From: CAYWNK01 sp047639615
GTDB taxonomy: Bacteria > Planctomycetota > UBA1135 > GCA-002686595
Assembly (NCBI GenBank): GCA_047639615.1
Contig: JBLIOL010000020.1
Span: 1 to 31,170, forward strand
Length of the DNA stretch: 31,170 nucleotides
Direction of reading: 5' to 3'
Made by a program: the position numbers and the translations under genes. This document shows, piece by piece, positions 7,435-15,370 of this stretch; within the stretch, counting starts at the first letter, position 1, and every line of letters starts with the position of its first letter. The notes beneath the pieces are model-generated. The model was given only the letters and a program-made list of their open reading frames with translations, did not search any database and had not been told where the DNA came from.

Positions 7435-9534
7435 CTAACGCCAGTGGAAGCGGCTGGCGGCGTGGCATTCGCGACAGCTGCTCGCGCTCTCTGCGGGCGA
7501 GTGCACGTCGGCGATTTTGGGGTCGCCGTGGCACTCGACGCAGGTGGCTCTGCGGTGGGCTTCCAGTTGGTGGGGGAAGTTCGAGCTGACGGTGGCAGGC
7601 GGCTGCGGAGCGCGGAAGACGGAGGCGAGGGTGATGCCGTCCTGGGGCGTGTGACAGTTGGCGCATTGGCCGCCGCCGATGTTCGTGTGGGCTTGGTTAG
7701 TGCCCTGCGCGCGCTCCATGTGGCAGCGCACGCAGCTGGCCACGTCCTCTGGGGTCGAGGCCATGGCGAAGCCGAGCTGCGGATCCGAGAGGCTGCCAAA
7801 TTCATGGCAGGCGAGGCAGCCACCTTCCACGGCCGTGTGGCGGTCGTGGGGGAAGTCCGGACGGGTCCTGGCTTGGCGGGCGACGGTGGTGGCTAGGGGG
7901 CTACCGCCTGAGGTGATCAGTGCGGTGCCGTCGGCCTCCTTGTGGCAGTTGGCGCAGGAGGTCAGAGGCGGCCCGCTGAAGGCGTCGGGTGCGGCGACGA
8001 TGCCGAGGCTGGCAGCGATGTCCGTGTGGCACTCGGCGCACTGCTGGTTGAGCTGCTCGGCGCTCGCGCCCGGGCCCGGTAGGAGTGCGCTCAGGTGGAT
8101 GTCGTGCTCGAAGGGGCGCGCGCTTAGGAGTCGGCCAGGTTGTGCTGCGGCGCCGGTCTTGTGGCAGCTGCTGCAGTCTTCCTCGCCGCCTGCGTGGTCG
8201 AAGACATCCGCGTGTGAGCGTAGGCTGATGTCGAAGGCCAGGGGCCGAGCAGCCAGCTGCTCGACGCTGCGGAGGGCCGGCTGGAAGACTTCCACGTGGC
8301 ACTGCTCGCAGTTCTCGCCTTCATTGCCGGCGCCGTGCCAGGTTACATTCCAGCGCTTGTCGGCGGCGGGCAGGGAGGTGCCCGTGACGCTGGAGTCGGG
8401 GCTGTGGCACTCGGCGCAGTCCTTGAAGGCGAGGGGCACAAAGTCGATGACTCCGGGCGCGGCCATGGCCGTATGGCAGGTGCTGCAGTCTTCGATGGCG
8501 CTGTGGGCCATGTGATCAAAGGCTTCGTAGCCGCTGGAGGGCACGCGCGCGAGCATGGCGTTCGAGGTCGGAGCTAGGTCGATCCTGTGCTCCGCAATGG
8601 CCAGGGCCAGACTGCTGGAGATGGCCTCCGGTGTGGCCATGTCATCCTCGTGGCAGTCCGCGCAGCGTTCGGTGATGTTTCCTGGCGAGAGTACGCCCAT
8701 GGCGGGCTGGCTGCCGTGGTGTTCCTTGTGGCAGTCGATGCAGACGAGGCTCGTCTGGCTCTCGAAGGGGTGCGCCATTCCGGCCTCGGCGTCTGCGATG
8801 ACCTCTACGTGACAGCTCGCGCACTTCTCCGAACTGGGTTGGCCGTAGCTGTCGTGGCAGGCGTTGCAGCCCTGCTCCTGGGCGAGCTCCACCATGAATG
8901 CCAGGCGCGTGTCGCGCGGGGGCATGTCGCTGAAGAATTGACTGTGGGCGAAGGCTAGCTTCGCCGGTTGCAGAGCCGCCTGGCCCGCAGGTTGGGTGGA
9001 GAACCACCAGATGGCGACGGCGGCCACGAGACAGGCTAGAACGTTTAGGCGCCGCAGCAGCGGCATGCGGCCGAACTGAACTTCGCTGCGCACCCACTCA
9101 TCGGCATCGCTGGCGAATTCACCGCGGCGCTTGATGGTGTGGAAGAAGGCACCTTCGCGCACGGCGATGTCGAGCGAAGCGGGCTGCTCTGGGTTGATCG
9201 AGAGTTCGAGGATCGCGACGCCTAGGGCGATGCGATCGCCGCTCTTTACCGGCCTTTGGCCCTGAATGCGAATGCCGTTGAGGTAGGTACCGCTGGCGTT
9301 GGGTAGGTCCTTGATGAAGAACTGGCCGCCCTCGTGCACGATGGCGCAGTGGCTCTCGGCAGCAACCGGGTCATCGAGCACGAGGCCCGATGTGGAGAGC
9401 GTGCCGATGACCAACTCGCTAGTACGCACCTCCTGCAGGAGTTGGAGCTTCTTCTTCTCAGCCTTGCGCTGCTCGAGCAGCTCCTTGCGCTCGATGCGGA
9501 AGAGGGCAGGGTCCTGGGGTTGGGGGACGCTCAT
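7435..9534 (-). CDS. FHA domain - TM - 15-heme cytochrome c fusion
   Basis: The 699-residue protein starts with a charged helix (about 1-36) and an FHA-like domain (about 38-115, with LDDPVAAESHCAIVHEGGQF and SGTYLNG). One membrane helix follows (about 163-179, LNVLACLVAAVAIWWFS), then a large domain with 15 CxxCH heme c motifs, the first at 223-227 and the last six residues from the end. With the helix as a signal anchor, the FHA part is cytoplasmic and the hemes periplasmic. The usual GR arginine of phosphothreonine-binding FHA domains is not visible (IGTLSTSG instead), so its binding ability is doubtful. Its ATG overlaps the TGA of the preceding FeS gene by four bases, implying translational coupling. 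Likely role: moving electrons from the inner membrane into the periplasm. Confidence 0.93.
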   Translation of the reverse strand: MSVPQPQDPALFRIERKELLEQRKAEKKKLQLLQEVRTSELVIGTLSTSGLVLDDPVAAESHCAIVHEGGQFFIKDLPNASGTYLNGIRIQGQRPVKSGDRIALGVAILELSINPEQPASLDIAVREGAFFHTIKRRGEFASDADEWVRSEVQFGRMPLLRRLNVLACLVAAVAIWWFSTQPAGQAALQPAKLAFAHSQFFSDMPPRDTRLAFMVELAQEQGCNACHDSYGQPSSEKCASCHVEVIADAEAGMAHPFESQTSLVCIDCHKEHHGSQPAMGVLSPGNITERCADCHEDDMATPEAISSSLALAIAEHRIDLAPTSNAMLARVPSSGYEAFDHMAHSAIEDCSTCHTAMAAPGVIDFVPLAFKDCAECHSPDSSVTGTSLPAADKRWNVTWHGAGNEGENCEQCHVEVFQPALRSVEQLAARPLAFDISLRSHADVFDHAGGEEDCSSCHKTGAAAQPGRLLSARPFEHDIHLSALLPGPGASAEQLNQQCAECHTDIAASLGIVAAPDAFSGPPLTSCANCHKEADGTALITSGGSPLATTVARQARTRPDFPHDRHTAVEGGCLACHEFGSLSDPQLGFAMASTPEDVASCVRCHMERAQGTNQAHTNIGGGQCANCHTPQDGITLASVFRAPQPPATVSSNFPHQLEAHRRATCVECHGDPKIADVHSPAESASSCRECHAASRFHWR

Positions 9535-11045
9535 GCCTTGGACTCAGGCAGCTCCCCGGCGATATCGGATAGGCTGCGGTCGAAGATCAGGGAGGGGGGC
9601 ACGCGTTCGATGGCTCCGCAGGGGCAGTTGTAGACGCAGGCTTCGAAGGGCAAGCCTTCGCAGCGGTCGCACTTGACGGCCTTGCCTTTGACCTCTTGTT
9701 CCTTGTAGTAGCCGCGCTCGGCGGCCGTCAGCGCCGCGCGCTTAGGTTCTTGGTCGAAGAAGTTGCCGATCAGCGGGATCTTGGTCAGCCAGTTCGAGGT
9801 GGCCTCCGGGTTTAGGTCCGGCGGTTCCGTCAGGCGGATGACGTCGTAGGGACAACCCTTGGTGCATTCGGCGCAGCCCACGCAGTTGTCCCACACGAAG
9901 CGGATCAGGCCCTGGGAGTCGCGGCGAATGGCGCCGTAGTTGCACGACATCATGCAACCGGGGGTTTCGCAGTGGTAGCAGGAGGTGGTCAGGGTCAGTT
10001 GCTTGCCCATGGCGTTGCCATCGGCGCTGATGCGGTTGCCCTTTTTGGACAGGCGCGGGACCTTGTCGTCGTGAACCGCTACGCAGGACTCCACGCAGGC
10101 GTTGCAGCGCACGCATTTCTCCAGGTCGATCACTAGGGCTTCACCGCCCTTGATCGACTCGGCGTGGACCATGATCTCGAGCTGCTCGTCGAGGTTCTGC
10201 TCGCCGTCGCCGTCGTAGTAGCCGGTATTTAGACCAGACTCTTCGGCAGCGATCAGGCGCGCCGCCTTGCGCAGGGAATCGAGCACGTCCGGGCGCTCGG
10301 CGAAGGCTTGCTTGATGGCCTCGATGGGCAGCACCAAGGTGTCGGTGGGCATCAGCGTCGTGAAGCTGCCGGGCCACTCACCGCCGCCGTCGAGGAAGGC
10401 GTTCTCGCCGAAGGAGGAGTTGGCCATCAGGTAGCCCATGAGCAGGGGCTCGCCGGCGGCGTTCTTGCGCGTCTTGGACATGCCGCCAGAGCGCACCAGG
10501 ACGATCTCGGTGGCGGGCTCGCCTTCTACGGCGATGAGCGTGTCCTTGGGGTGCGTCTCGAAGCGCGCGTGCTCGCGCAGGGTGCGCAGCAGGTCCTTGT
10601 CGAGATCCTTGAGCAGGGGCACCACGCGCAGGTGCTGCGCGAGGGAACGCTTGCGGTAGAGGCTGTCGACCTTGTGCTTGAAGTCCGGCGAGAACTGGAA
10701 GAGCTCCTTGAAGAGTCCGGCATCGAGCACGGCCAGCACGCAGGCAGTGTCCGCTTTCAGTCGTGCCAGGGAGGGTTGGTTGGAGATGGCAGACAGCTCA
10801 CCAAACCAGTGCTGCGGGCCGAGTTGCTCCAGCAGCTCGGTCTTGCCGGACTTCTCGGTGCGGTAGGCGGAGACGATGCCGGTGAGCACCACGAAGAAGT
10901 CGCTGGTGTATTCGCCTTGGCGGATGAAGTCCGTGCCGGCGGGAAATTCGCGGATCTGCGTGAACTCAAGCACGCTCTCTTGGTGCTTCTTGGAGAGCTT
11001 CGTAAAGAGCGGCAGTTCGAGCAGTCCGCGGGTGTGGGCATTCAT
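9531..11045 (-). CDS. Cyclic-nucleotide-binding / four-[4Fe-4S] ferredoxin fusion
   Basis: The 504-residue product has two CAP-like cyclic-nucleotide-binding domains (about 10-130 and 140-255) followed by an HybA/NrfC-type ferredoxin region. The first nucleotide domain keeps FGELSA (81-86) and a nearby Arg in the phosphate cassette (PSLARLKADT). The second has FGENAF but no matching Arg-x-Ala, so it may not bind a nucleotide. Cysteines fall in four groups: 311/314/317/321, 356/359/364/368, 388/391/394/398 and 459/462/470/474, enough for four [4Fe-4S] clusters. There is no Tat or Sec signal, so it should work in the cytoplasm at the membrane, next to the cytochrome b-like protein. Electron flow through it could be gated by a cyclic nucleotide; this is inference. 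Confidence 0.93.
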   Translation of the reverse strand: MNAHTRGLLELPLFTKLSKKHQESVLEFTQIREFPAGTDFIRQGEYTSDFFVVLTGIVSAYRTEKSGKTELLEQLGPQHWFGELSAISNQPSLARLKADTACVLAVLDAGLFKELFQFSPDFKHKVDSLYRKRSLAQHLRVVPLLKDLDKDLLRTLREHARFETHPKDTLIAVEGEPATEIVLVRSGGMSKTRKNAAGEPLLMGYLMANSSFGENAFLDGGGEWPGSFTTLMPTDTLVLPIEAIKQAFAERPDVLDSLRKAARLIAAEESGLNTGYYDGDGEQNLDEQLEIMVHAESIKGGEALVIDLEKCVRCNACVESCVAVHDDKVPRLSKKGNRISADGNAMGKQLTLTTSCYHCETPGCMMSCNYGAIRRDSQGLIRFVWDNCVGCAECTKGCPYDVIRLTEPPDLNPEATSNWLTKIPLIGNFFDQEPKRAALTAAERGYYKEQEVKGKAVKCDRCEGLPFEACVYNCPCGAIERVPPSLIFDRSLSDIAGELPESKA

Positions 11046-11064
11046 GGATAAACCGTGCGAGCTG

Positions 11065-12078
11065 TCAGAATTTCCAGATCGAAAGGACGTGGACCGCGAC
11101 CAATCCGGTGAGCAGTAGGGCTGCCGGGATGTGGATGAATTTCCAAGCCATGAAGGAAGTGCGTACGCGGTAGAGGGCGCGCAGCTCCTCGAGCACCGTG
11201 CGCTCCTGGGCGACCAGTGCGAAGGCGTCTTGGATATCGGTGGCTCGTTCGGGGACGCGGCTGGTGAAGTCTTGCAGCAAGAGGCGCAGTCGTTCCTCGG
11301 TGGGAAGTGCGCCCGCGGCGAGGGTCCGCAAATCGCCGGCTAGGGGCTCGTCGAAGGACTCCAGGGCTTCCGTGCGCTTGCGGCGCAGGCTGGCGCGCAG
11401 GGCGCTCGCTTCTTCGATGGAGAGGTCGTGTTCGCGCGCGGTCAGCCAGCTGGGGCCCTTGGCCCACAGGTAGATGCCGATCAAGCCGGTGAACAGAACT
11501 AGGTAGCTCAGGCTCGTAAGCCAGAGGCCGAAGCTTGACTGGGGCGCGGTGCCCGAGTGCATCAGCAGGAGCGCGCCGAAGGCCGTGCCGTAGAACACGT
11601 GCACGTGCATCCAGCGCGCCACACGGCCCAGGGGCTCGGTGGGGAGGATGCGAATGGTCCACGGTGCGCCGCCGCGTAGGCCGGGCTCGACCACTGCGCG
11701 ATTGATCTTGTGCGTGCGCGCTTGCTTGAGGATGCCTGCAGCTTCTTTCTCGATGGCCTTGGCGGAGGTAATGTCCCGCGCGTCGATGCGTTGGCGCAGG
11801 CGTTGGATACCTTTGTCCGCTTGTTCGAGGGCTGCGTAGTCGACCTTGAGCCTGAACTCGGGCGAGTAGCGGCCGCGGTGGGCGTACTTGCGCAAGACGT
11901 AGGCTACCACCACCAAGAGCAGGGTCAGGGTGGTCCAGCCCGTGGCCAGGATGAAGGTGCGATCGGTTGTTGGAACGCGGCCGAAGGGCGCGTTCCAAGC
12001 TAGGGAGAGGCCCACGAACACCAGCACGAGGATGAGCGCCAGGGGCCCGTGCTTGGAGCGGAACAGGGTCGAGTTCAT
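11065..12078 (-). CDS. Five-helix cytochrome b-like membrane protein
   Basis: The 337-residue protein has predicted membrane helices near residues 11-28, 41-63, 156-176, 184-206 and 312-334, separated by long charged helices (about 65-130 and 210-305). Helix 3 carries H160 and H174, and helix 5 carries H316 and H330. Both pairs are 14 residues apart, the pattern of two bis-His hemes stacked between two helices in b-type cytochromes. An extra H158 lies next to H160. It sits between the dual-FHA gene and the FeS gene, so it is the natural quinone- or electron-passing membrane subunit. I do not recognise the exact family, and the heme assignment rests only on the His spacing. Confidence 0.8.
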   Translation of the reverse strand: MNSTLFRSKHGPLALILVLVFVGLSLAWNAPFGRVPTTDRTFILATGWTTLTLLLVVVAYVLRKYAHRGRYSPEFRLKVDYAALEQADKGIQRLRQRIDARDITSAKAIEKEAAGILKQARTHKINRAVVEPGLRGGAPWTIRILPTEPLGRVARWMHVHVFYGTAFGALLLMHSGTAPQSSFGLWLTSLSYLVLFTGLIGIYLWAKGPSWLTAREHDLSIEEASALRASLRRKRTEALESFDEPLAGDLRTLAAGALPTEERLRLLLQDFTSRVPERATDIQDAFALVAQERTVLEELRALYRVRTSFMAWKFIHIPAALLLTGLVAVHVLSIWKF

Positions 12079-12088
12079 GGATGCGCGG

Positions 12089-13378
12089 CTAGCTGCCGAA
12101 ACCCAGGAGCTTGCGGCCCGCGGGGGTGGCCATCAGAGCGGCGCCTGCAAGCAGCAAGCCCACGAGCATCCAAAGCAACACGCGCTTGGAATCGCTGCCA
12201 CCCAGTTGATTGACGGTGGCGGCGACGCGTGCGTCTGCTACGGCGCGCGCCCACTCGCGCGGGCCCACATGCTTGCCGAGCAGTAAGCACTCGCCCAGGC
12301 TTAGGCCCTGTTCCTTGGCTTCCTGCTTGGCTCGCTTGAGGTCTGCCGACGGCAATTGCCCGCGACCTCCCAGGAGCTTTGCAGCCAAGGCATGGCGTTC
12401 GGCGGGGATCGCTATTAGCTCGGAGTCGGTGCTCTGTAGGAACACGGCCTCGATCGTGCCGAAACGAATGTGTGCATCCGAGTGCAATTCGCGCGGGGCA
12501 TTCAGAGCCAAGGGCGCGCCGTCGAGCTGGGTGCCATTGGCGCTGCCCAAGTCCTCGATGAAGAAGGTGTTGACCCGGGGGTTGAAGACGATGCGCGCGT
12601 GTTCGCTGGATACGCCGCGGTTGGGCAGGCTGCAGCTCGCCTCGGGTTTGCGCCCGACGGTGAACTCCTTGTGTTCGACATCCACCCCGCGCATGTCCGC
12701 TTCATTGAGCACGATCAAGCGCGCGCCCATACGCACTAGCTTGGCGTTGGCACCGATGTCGTTGTCGGCATCGCCCAGGATGGTGTTGAGCGCAACACTG
12801 TCGAAGGCGCCGAAGCTCGAGCCGCTGGCCTGCGGAACAGGTGTGGGCTTAGGCGGTGCACTGGGCCGGGCCACGGGGACCGGGGTGATCGCTGGTAGAG
12901 CGGTCTTGACCTCTTGTTCCTTGTCCGAAGGCGGCCGCATGGTGGGCTCCTCGTCCGGCGCTGGCACGGTGCCGGAGCCGGAAGCGGATGGAGCGCCCAT
13001 GATTGTGGCGTGACTGTCGGGCTCGACCGCGGGCAAGGTCATGTCGCCCTGCAGGGTGTCGGCATTGGCGTCGACCTTGCCGCGCACTACGAGCTCGACC
13101 CTGCCGATGGCGATGTGCATGTCCGCGCGTAGCACCTGCTCTTGCCCTTCGTGCAGCACCGCGGTGTTGTCGATGTGAGTACCGTTGTTGCTGCCGAGGT
13201 CGGTGATCGCCAATTGCTCGCCTTGGGTGACGATCTTGGCGTGTCGAGCGGAGACGTGGCTGTCCTTGAGTACTAGGTCGCAGTCCGGGTGGCGGCCGAT
13301 GGTGAGGCCATCCCGGGCAGCCAGCTCATGCATGGCCTGCCCGTTCTCGATCACTTGCAATGTCCAGGTGTTGGTCAT
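12089..13378 (-). CDS. Tail-anchored protein with two FHA domains
   Basis: The 429-residue product has FHA domain 1 (about 5-97: IGRHPDCDLV, HVSARHA, LGSNNGTHID) and FHA domain 2 (about 214-315: VGRKPEASCSL, VSSEHARIVF, LGSANGTQLDG). Both retain the Gly-Arg, Ser-x-x-His and Asn-Gly residues used to bind phosphothreonine peptides. The Pro/Thr-rich linker (about 105-205) holds several Thr sites with an acidic residue shortly after. Residues about 332-390 are helical and resemble the repeated unit of the GspE N-terminal/MSHEN domain, weakly. One C-terminal helix (about 399-418) anchors the protein with its body in the cytoplasm. In this electron-transfer operon it most likely acts as a phosphorylation-dependent scaffold; that is inference. 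Confidence 0.9.
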   Translation of the reverse strand: MTNTWTLQVIENGQAMHELAARDGLTIGRHPDCDLVLKDSHVSARHAKIVTQGEQLAITDLGSNNGTHIDNTAVLHEGQEQVLRADMHIAIGRVELVVRGKVDANADTLQGDMTLPAVEPDSHATIMGAPSASGSGTVPAPDEEPTMRPPSDKEQEVKTALPAITPVPVARPSAPPKPTPVPQASGSSFGAFDSVALNTILGDADNDIGANAKLVRMGARLIVLNEADMRGVDVEHKEFTVGRKPEASCSLPNRGVSSEHARIVFNPRVNTFFIEDLGSANGTQLDGAPLALNAPRELHSDAHIRFGTIEAVFLQSTDSELIAIPAERHALAAKLLGGRGQLPSADLKRAKQEAKEQGLSLGECLLLGKHVGPREWARAVADARVAATVNQLGGSDSKRVLLWMLVGLLLAGAALMATPAGRKLLGFGS

Positions 13379-13389
13379 CGGGGCCAGGC

Positions 13390-15006
13390 TTAGGCGTCGA
13401 GGGTAACGGGGGATGTGGCCCGTGCGACGCAGGGATAGATCATGCCGTCGGCGATCTCATCGTCGCTTAGGTCATTGTCTTCCATGTCCACGGTGCCGCT
13501 AACCAGTTTGGTGATGCAGCTACCGCAGCTGCCCTCGCGGCAGGCGTAGTCGATCTCGACGCCGTTGGTTTCGGCTAAATCGAGCAGGCATTCTTCCGCT
13601 CCAGCATTGGCTTCCACGCAGGAGGATTTGAAGGTGACCGCATGTCCCACAACTGCGGGGGTCGGCTCTTCCACAGGAGCGACGACGGCGGATTCTTCCG
13701 GTGCTGCGGGCTCGGGGATCGGCGTAGGCTCGAGCACTTCGGCAATGGGCTCGGGCTTCGCGGCGGGCTCGGGCTTCGCGGCGGGCTCGGGCTTCGAAAC
13801 GGGCTCGGGCTTCGAAGCGGGCTTAGGCTCTACCTTGGTGCCCTTGGCTACACGGCCTTCGCCGAAGCTCTCCATGTGGAGGTTGGCGATGGGGTAGTCG
13901 AGCTCCTTCAGCTTGTCCTTGATGGCTAGGCTGAAGGGCTTGGGGCCGCAGAGGAATACATGGCGGTCCATGAGGTCGGGCGTGATCAGGTCGATCATGG
14001 GCGCGCTGATGCGTCCGGTCAGGCCTGTCCAGGATTCGGTGCCGTTCCATTTGGAGGTCACCGTGAAGATCACGCGCAGGCCGCTGTGGCGTGCGCTGAT
14101 GGTCTCGAGTTCCTTGCGGAAGATGAAGTCCGACGGGGAGCGGCCGGAGTAGAGCAGGGTCACATCCACATCGGCGGTGGTGTCTACGATCCAGCGCAGC
14201 ATAGACATCATGGGGGTGATGCCGCTGCCGCCTGCGATGCAGAGCATCCTGCGCGAGGGGTAGTTGAAGCAGGAGAATTTACCCGCCGGGCCGCGGACCA
14301 GGATTTCGTCTCCGAGGCTGGCGCGGTCGGCCATCCAGTTGGAGACCAGGCCGCCGGGTACGCGCTTGATCGTGAGCTCAATGGTGTGCGGCCTGGAGGG
14401 GCTCGAGGACATGCTGTAGGAGCGCTTGACCTTCTTCCCTTCGATGTCCACCGTGATCGTGACGAACTGGCCGGGCTTGTAGGAGAAGAGCGTGCCCGTG
14501 TCGCTCACTAGACGAAAGGTCTTGGTGTCGGCGGTCTCCTCGATGATGTCGGCGATGCGCAGGCTGATCTCGCCGCCGGACCAGACCGTCTTGCTGGAGC
14601 GATCCTCCAGCAGGTGGGAGAGCAGGATGCTGGCTTCGGGCGGCTTCTCTAGCTCGACCAAAGCGGCTTGGCTTTCGATCTCGTCTACTTTGTCGTTAGC
14701 GAGGGGCCTAGTGCTCGCCAGTTCCAGGCGTAATTCGAAGCCTTGGATGCCCAAAACGTCGCCATCGGCCAGCGGTGTCGATTGCCCTTGGTCCAATTTC
14801 TTGCCGTTAAGCTGGGTCCCATTCATGCTGCCCTTATCGGTTAGCACAAAGCCTTCGGGAGCACTGGTGATGAGCGCGTGAACGCGACTAATCTGGGGAT
14901 CCTCGAGCTGCACAGTGCAGTCCTTTAAGCGTCCGATGGAATTGGTCGGCTGGAGGTCGACCATCCGCTGGGGAAGGCCTTCTCGTTGGATAATCAGCTT
15001 CGCCAT
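13390..15006 (-). CDS. FHA - flavin reductase - [2Fe-2S] ferredoxin fusion
   Basis: The 538-residue cytoplasmic protein begins with a complete FHA domain (1-95: IGRLKDCTVQL, ISRVHALI, SMNGTQLNG). A ferredoxin-NADP reductase-type module spans about 145-382, with flavin-binding RSYSMS (196-201), nucleotide-binding GGSGITPMM (259-267) and FLCGP (351-355). A Lys-Pro-Glu-Pro repeat linker (about 391-425) leads to a plant-type [2Fe-2S] domain with ligands C489, C494, C497 and C526. The module order matches HCP reductase/BenC-like oxidoreductases that take electrons from NAD(P)H through flavin to the ferredoxin centre. It is the first gene of the five-gene minus operon and the probable electron entry point. 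No Shine-Dalgarno is visible before the ATG. Fusion of an FHA domain to such a reductase is unusual. Confidence 0.93.
   Translation of the reverse strand: MAKLIIQREGLPQRMVDLQPTNSIGRLKDCTVQLEDPQISRVHALITSAPEGFVLTDKGSMNGTQLNGKKLDQGQSTPLADGDVLGIQGFELRLELASTRPLANDKVDEIESQAALVELEKPPEASILLSHLLEDRSSKTVWSGGEISLRIADIIEETADTKTFRLVSDTGTLFSYKPGQFVTITVDIEGKKVKRSYSMSSSPSRPHTIELTIKRVPGGLVSNWMADRASLGDEILVRGPAGKFSCFNYPSRRMLCIAGGSGITPMMSMLRWIVDTTADVDVTLLYSGRSPSDFIFRKELETISARHSGLRVIFTVTSKWNGTESWTGLTGRISAPMIDLITPDLMDRHVFLCGPKPFSLAIKDKLKELDYPIANLHMESFGEGRVAKGTKVEPKPASKPEPVSKPEPAAKPEPAAKPEPIAEVLEPTPIPEPAAPEESAVVAPVEEPTPAVVGHAVTFKSSCVEANAGAEECLLDLAETNGVEIDYACREGSCGSCITKLVSGTVDMEDNDLSDDEIADGMIYPCVARATSPVTLDA
13747..13818 (-). 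repeat. Four 18-bp tandem repeats encoding a Lys-Pro-Glu-Pro linker
   Basis: Units start at 13747, 13765, 13783 and 13801, and a degraded fifth follows at 13819. The first 14 bases are identical in all four and the last four vary. They encode PAAKPE-like hexapeptides joining the flavin and ferredoxin domains. A stiff, extended linker that can expand or shrink by slippage is the likely role. Confidence 0.85.
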
Positions 15007-15370
15007 ATCGCGAGTGAGTCTTTGGGGGGCTGGGATGCGAGACCGGCGTAGCAGGGATGCATCTAGAGGGGGGCTGCTCGCGCAGACCCACTGGGCAACT
15101 GAGATAGTATCGACGTTTGGCCGATCTGCGCGAGGGTTGCGCGGGCTTTCAGTCAGGGGGCAGGCAGCCCGAGCGCGCCCTCATGAAGCCCACGGGCTTG
15201 TAAGGTCCGCGGATCCAACGGACTTCTTGCCTGATTCCGGAACGTTCGTACGCTTAGGCTCCCCTCAAGAGGGGGGTCTCTGATTCTGGCGCCCCTGCAT
15301 CGCATGGCCCTGGGTCGGATTGACCGCCGACCTGCTTCTCGAAATTCCGCCCCTGCGTTCCACGGATTTG
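15007..15370. promoter_or_regulatory. Divergent control region between the two electron-transfer operons
   Basis: This 364-base gap separates two divergent operons and must contain both promoters. It holds several short dyads: AAGCCC/GGGCTT at 15186-15199, GTCCG/CGGAC at 15205-15223, the palindromes AACGTT and CGTACG at 15241-15252, and CCCCT/AGGGG at 15261-15274. None is followed by a T-run. They could be operator sites or leader structure. No convincing ORF or sigma-54 promoter was found. A TTG at 15320 would extend the cytochrome by 17 residues but lacks support. Confidence 0.5.

Noticed and set aside
7326..8958. Plus-strand open frames opposite the 15-heme cytochrome
   Set aside because: They are antisense shadows; the minus frame has 15 CxxCH motifs and a coupled start.
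15110..15150. Sigma-54 promoter around TTGGCCGATCTGCGC
   Set aside because: The GG and GC elements are only seven bases apart instead of ten.
15320..15370. TTG start 17 codons upstream for the 17-heme cytochrome
   Set aside because: No ribosome-binding site, and it would push the signal helix further from the N-terminus; ATG 15371 is simpler.
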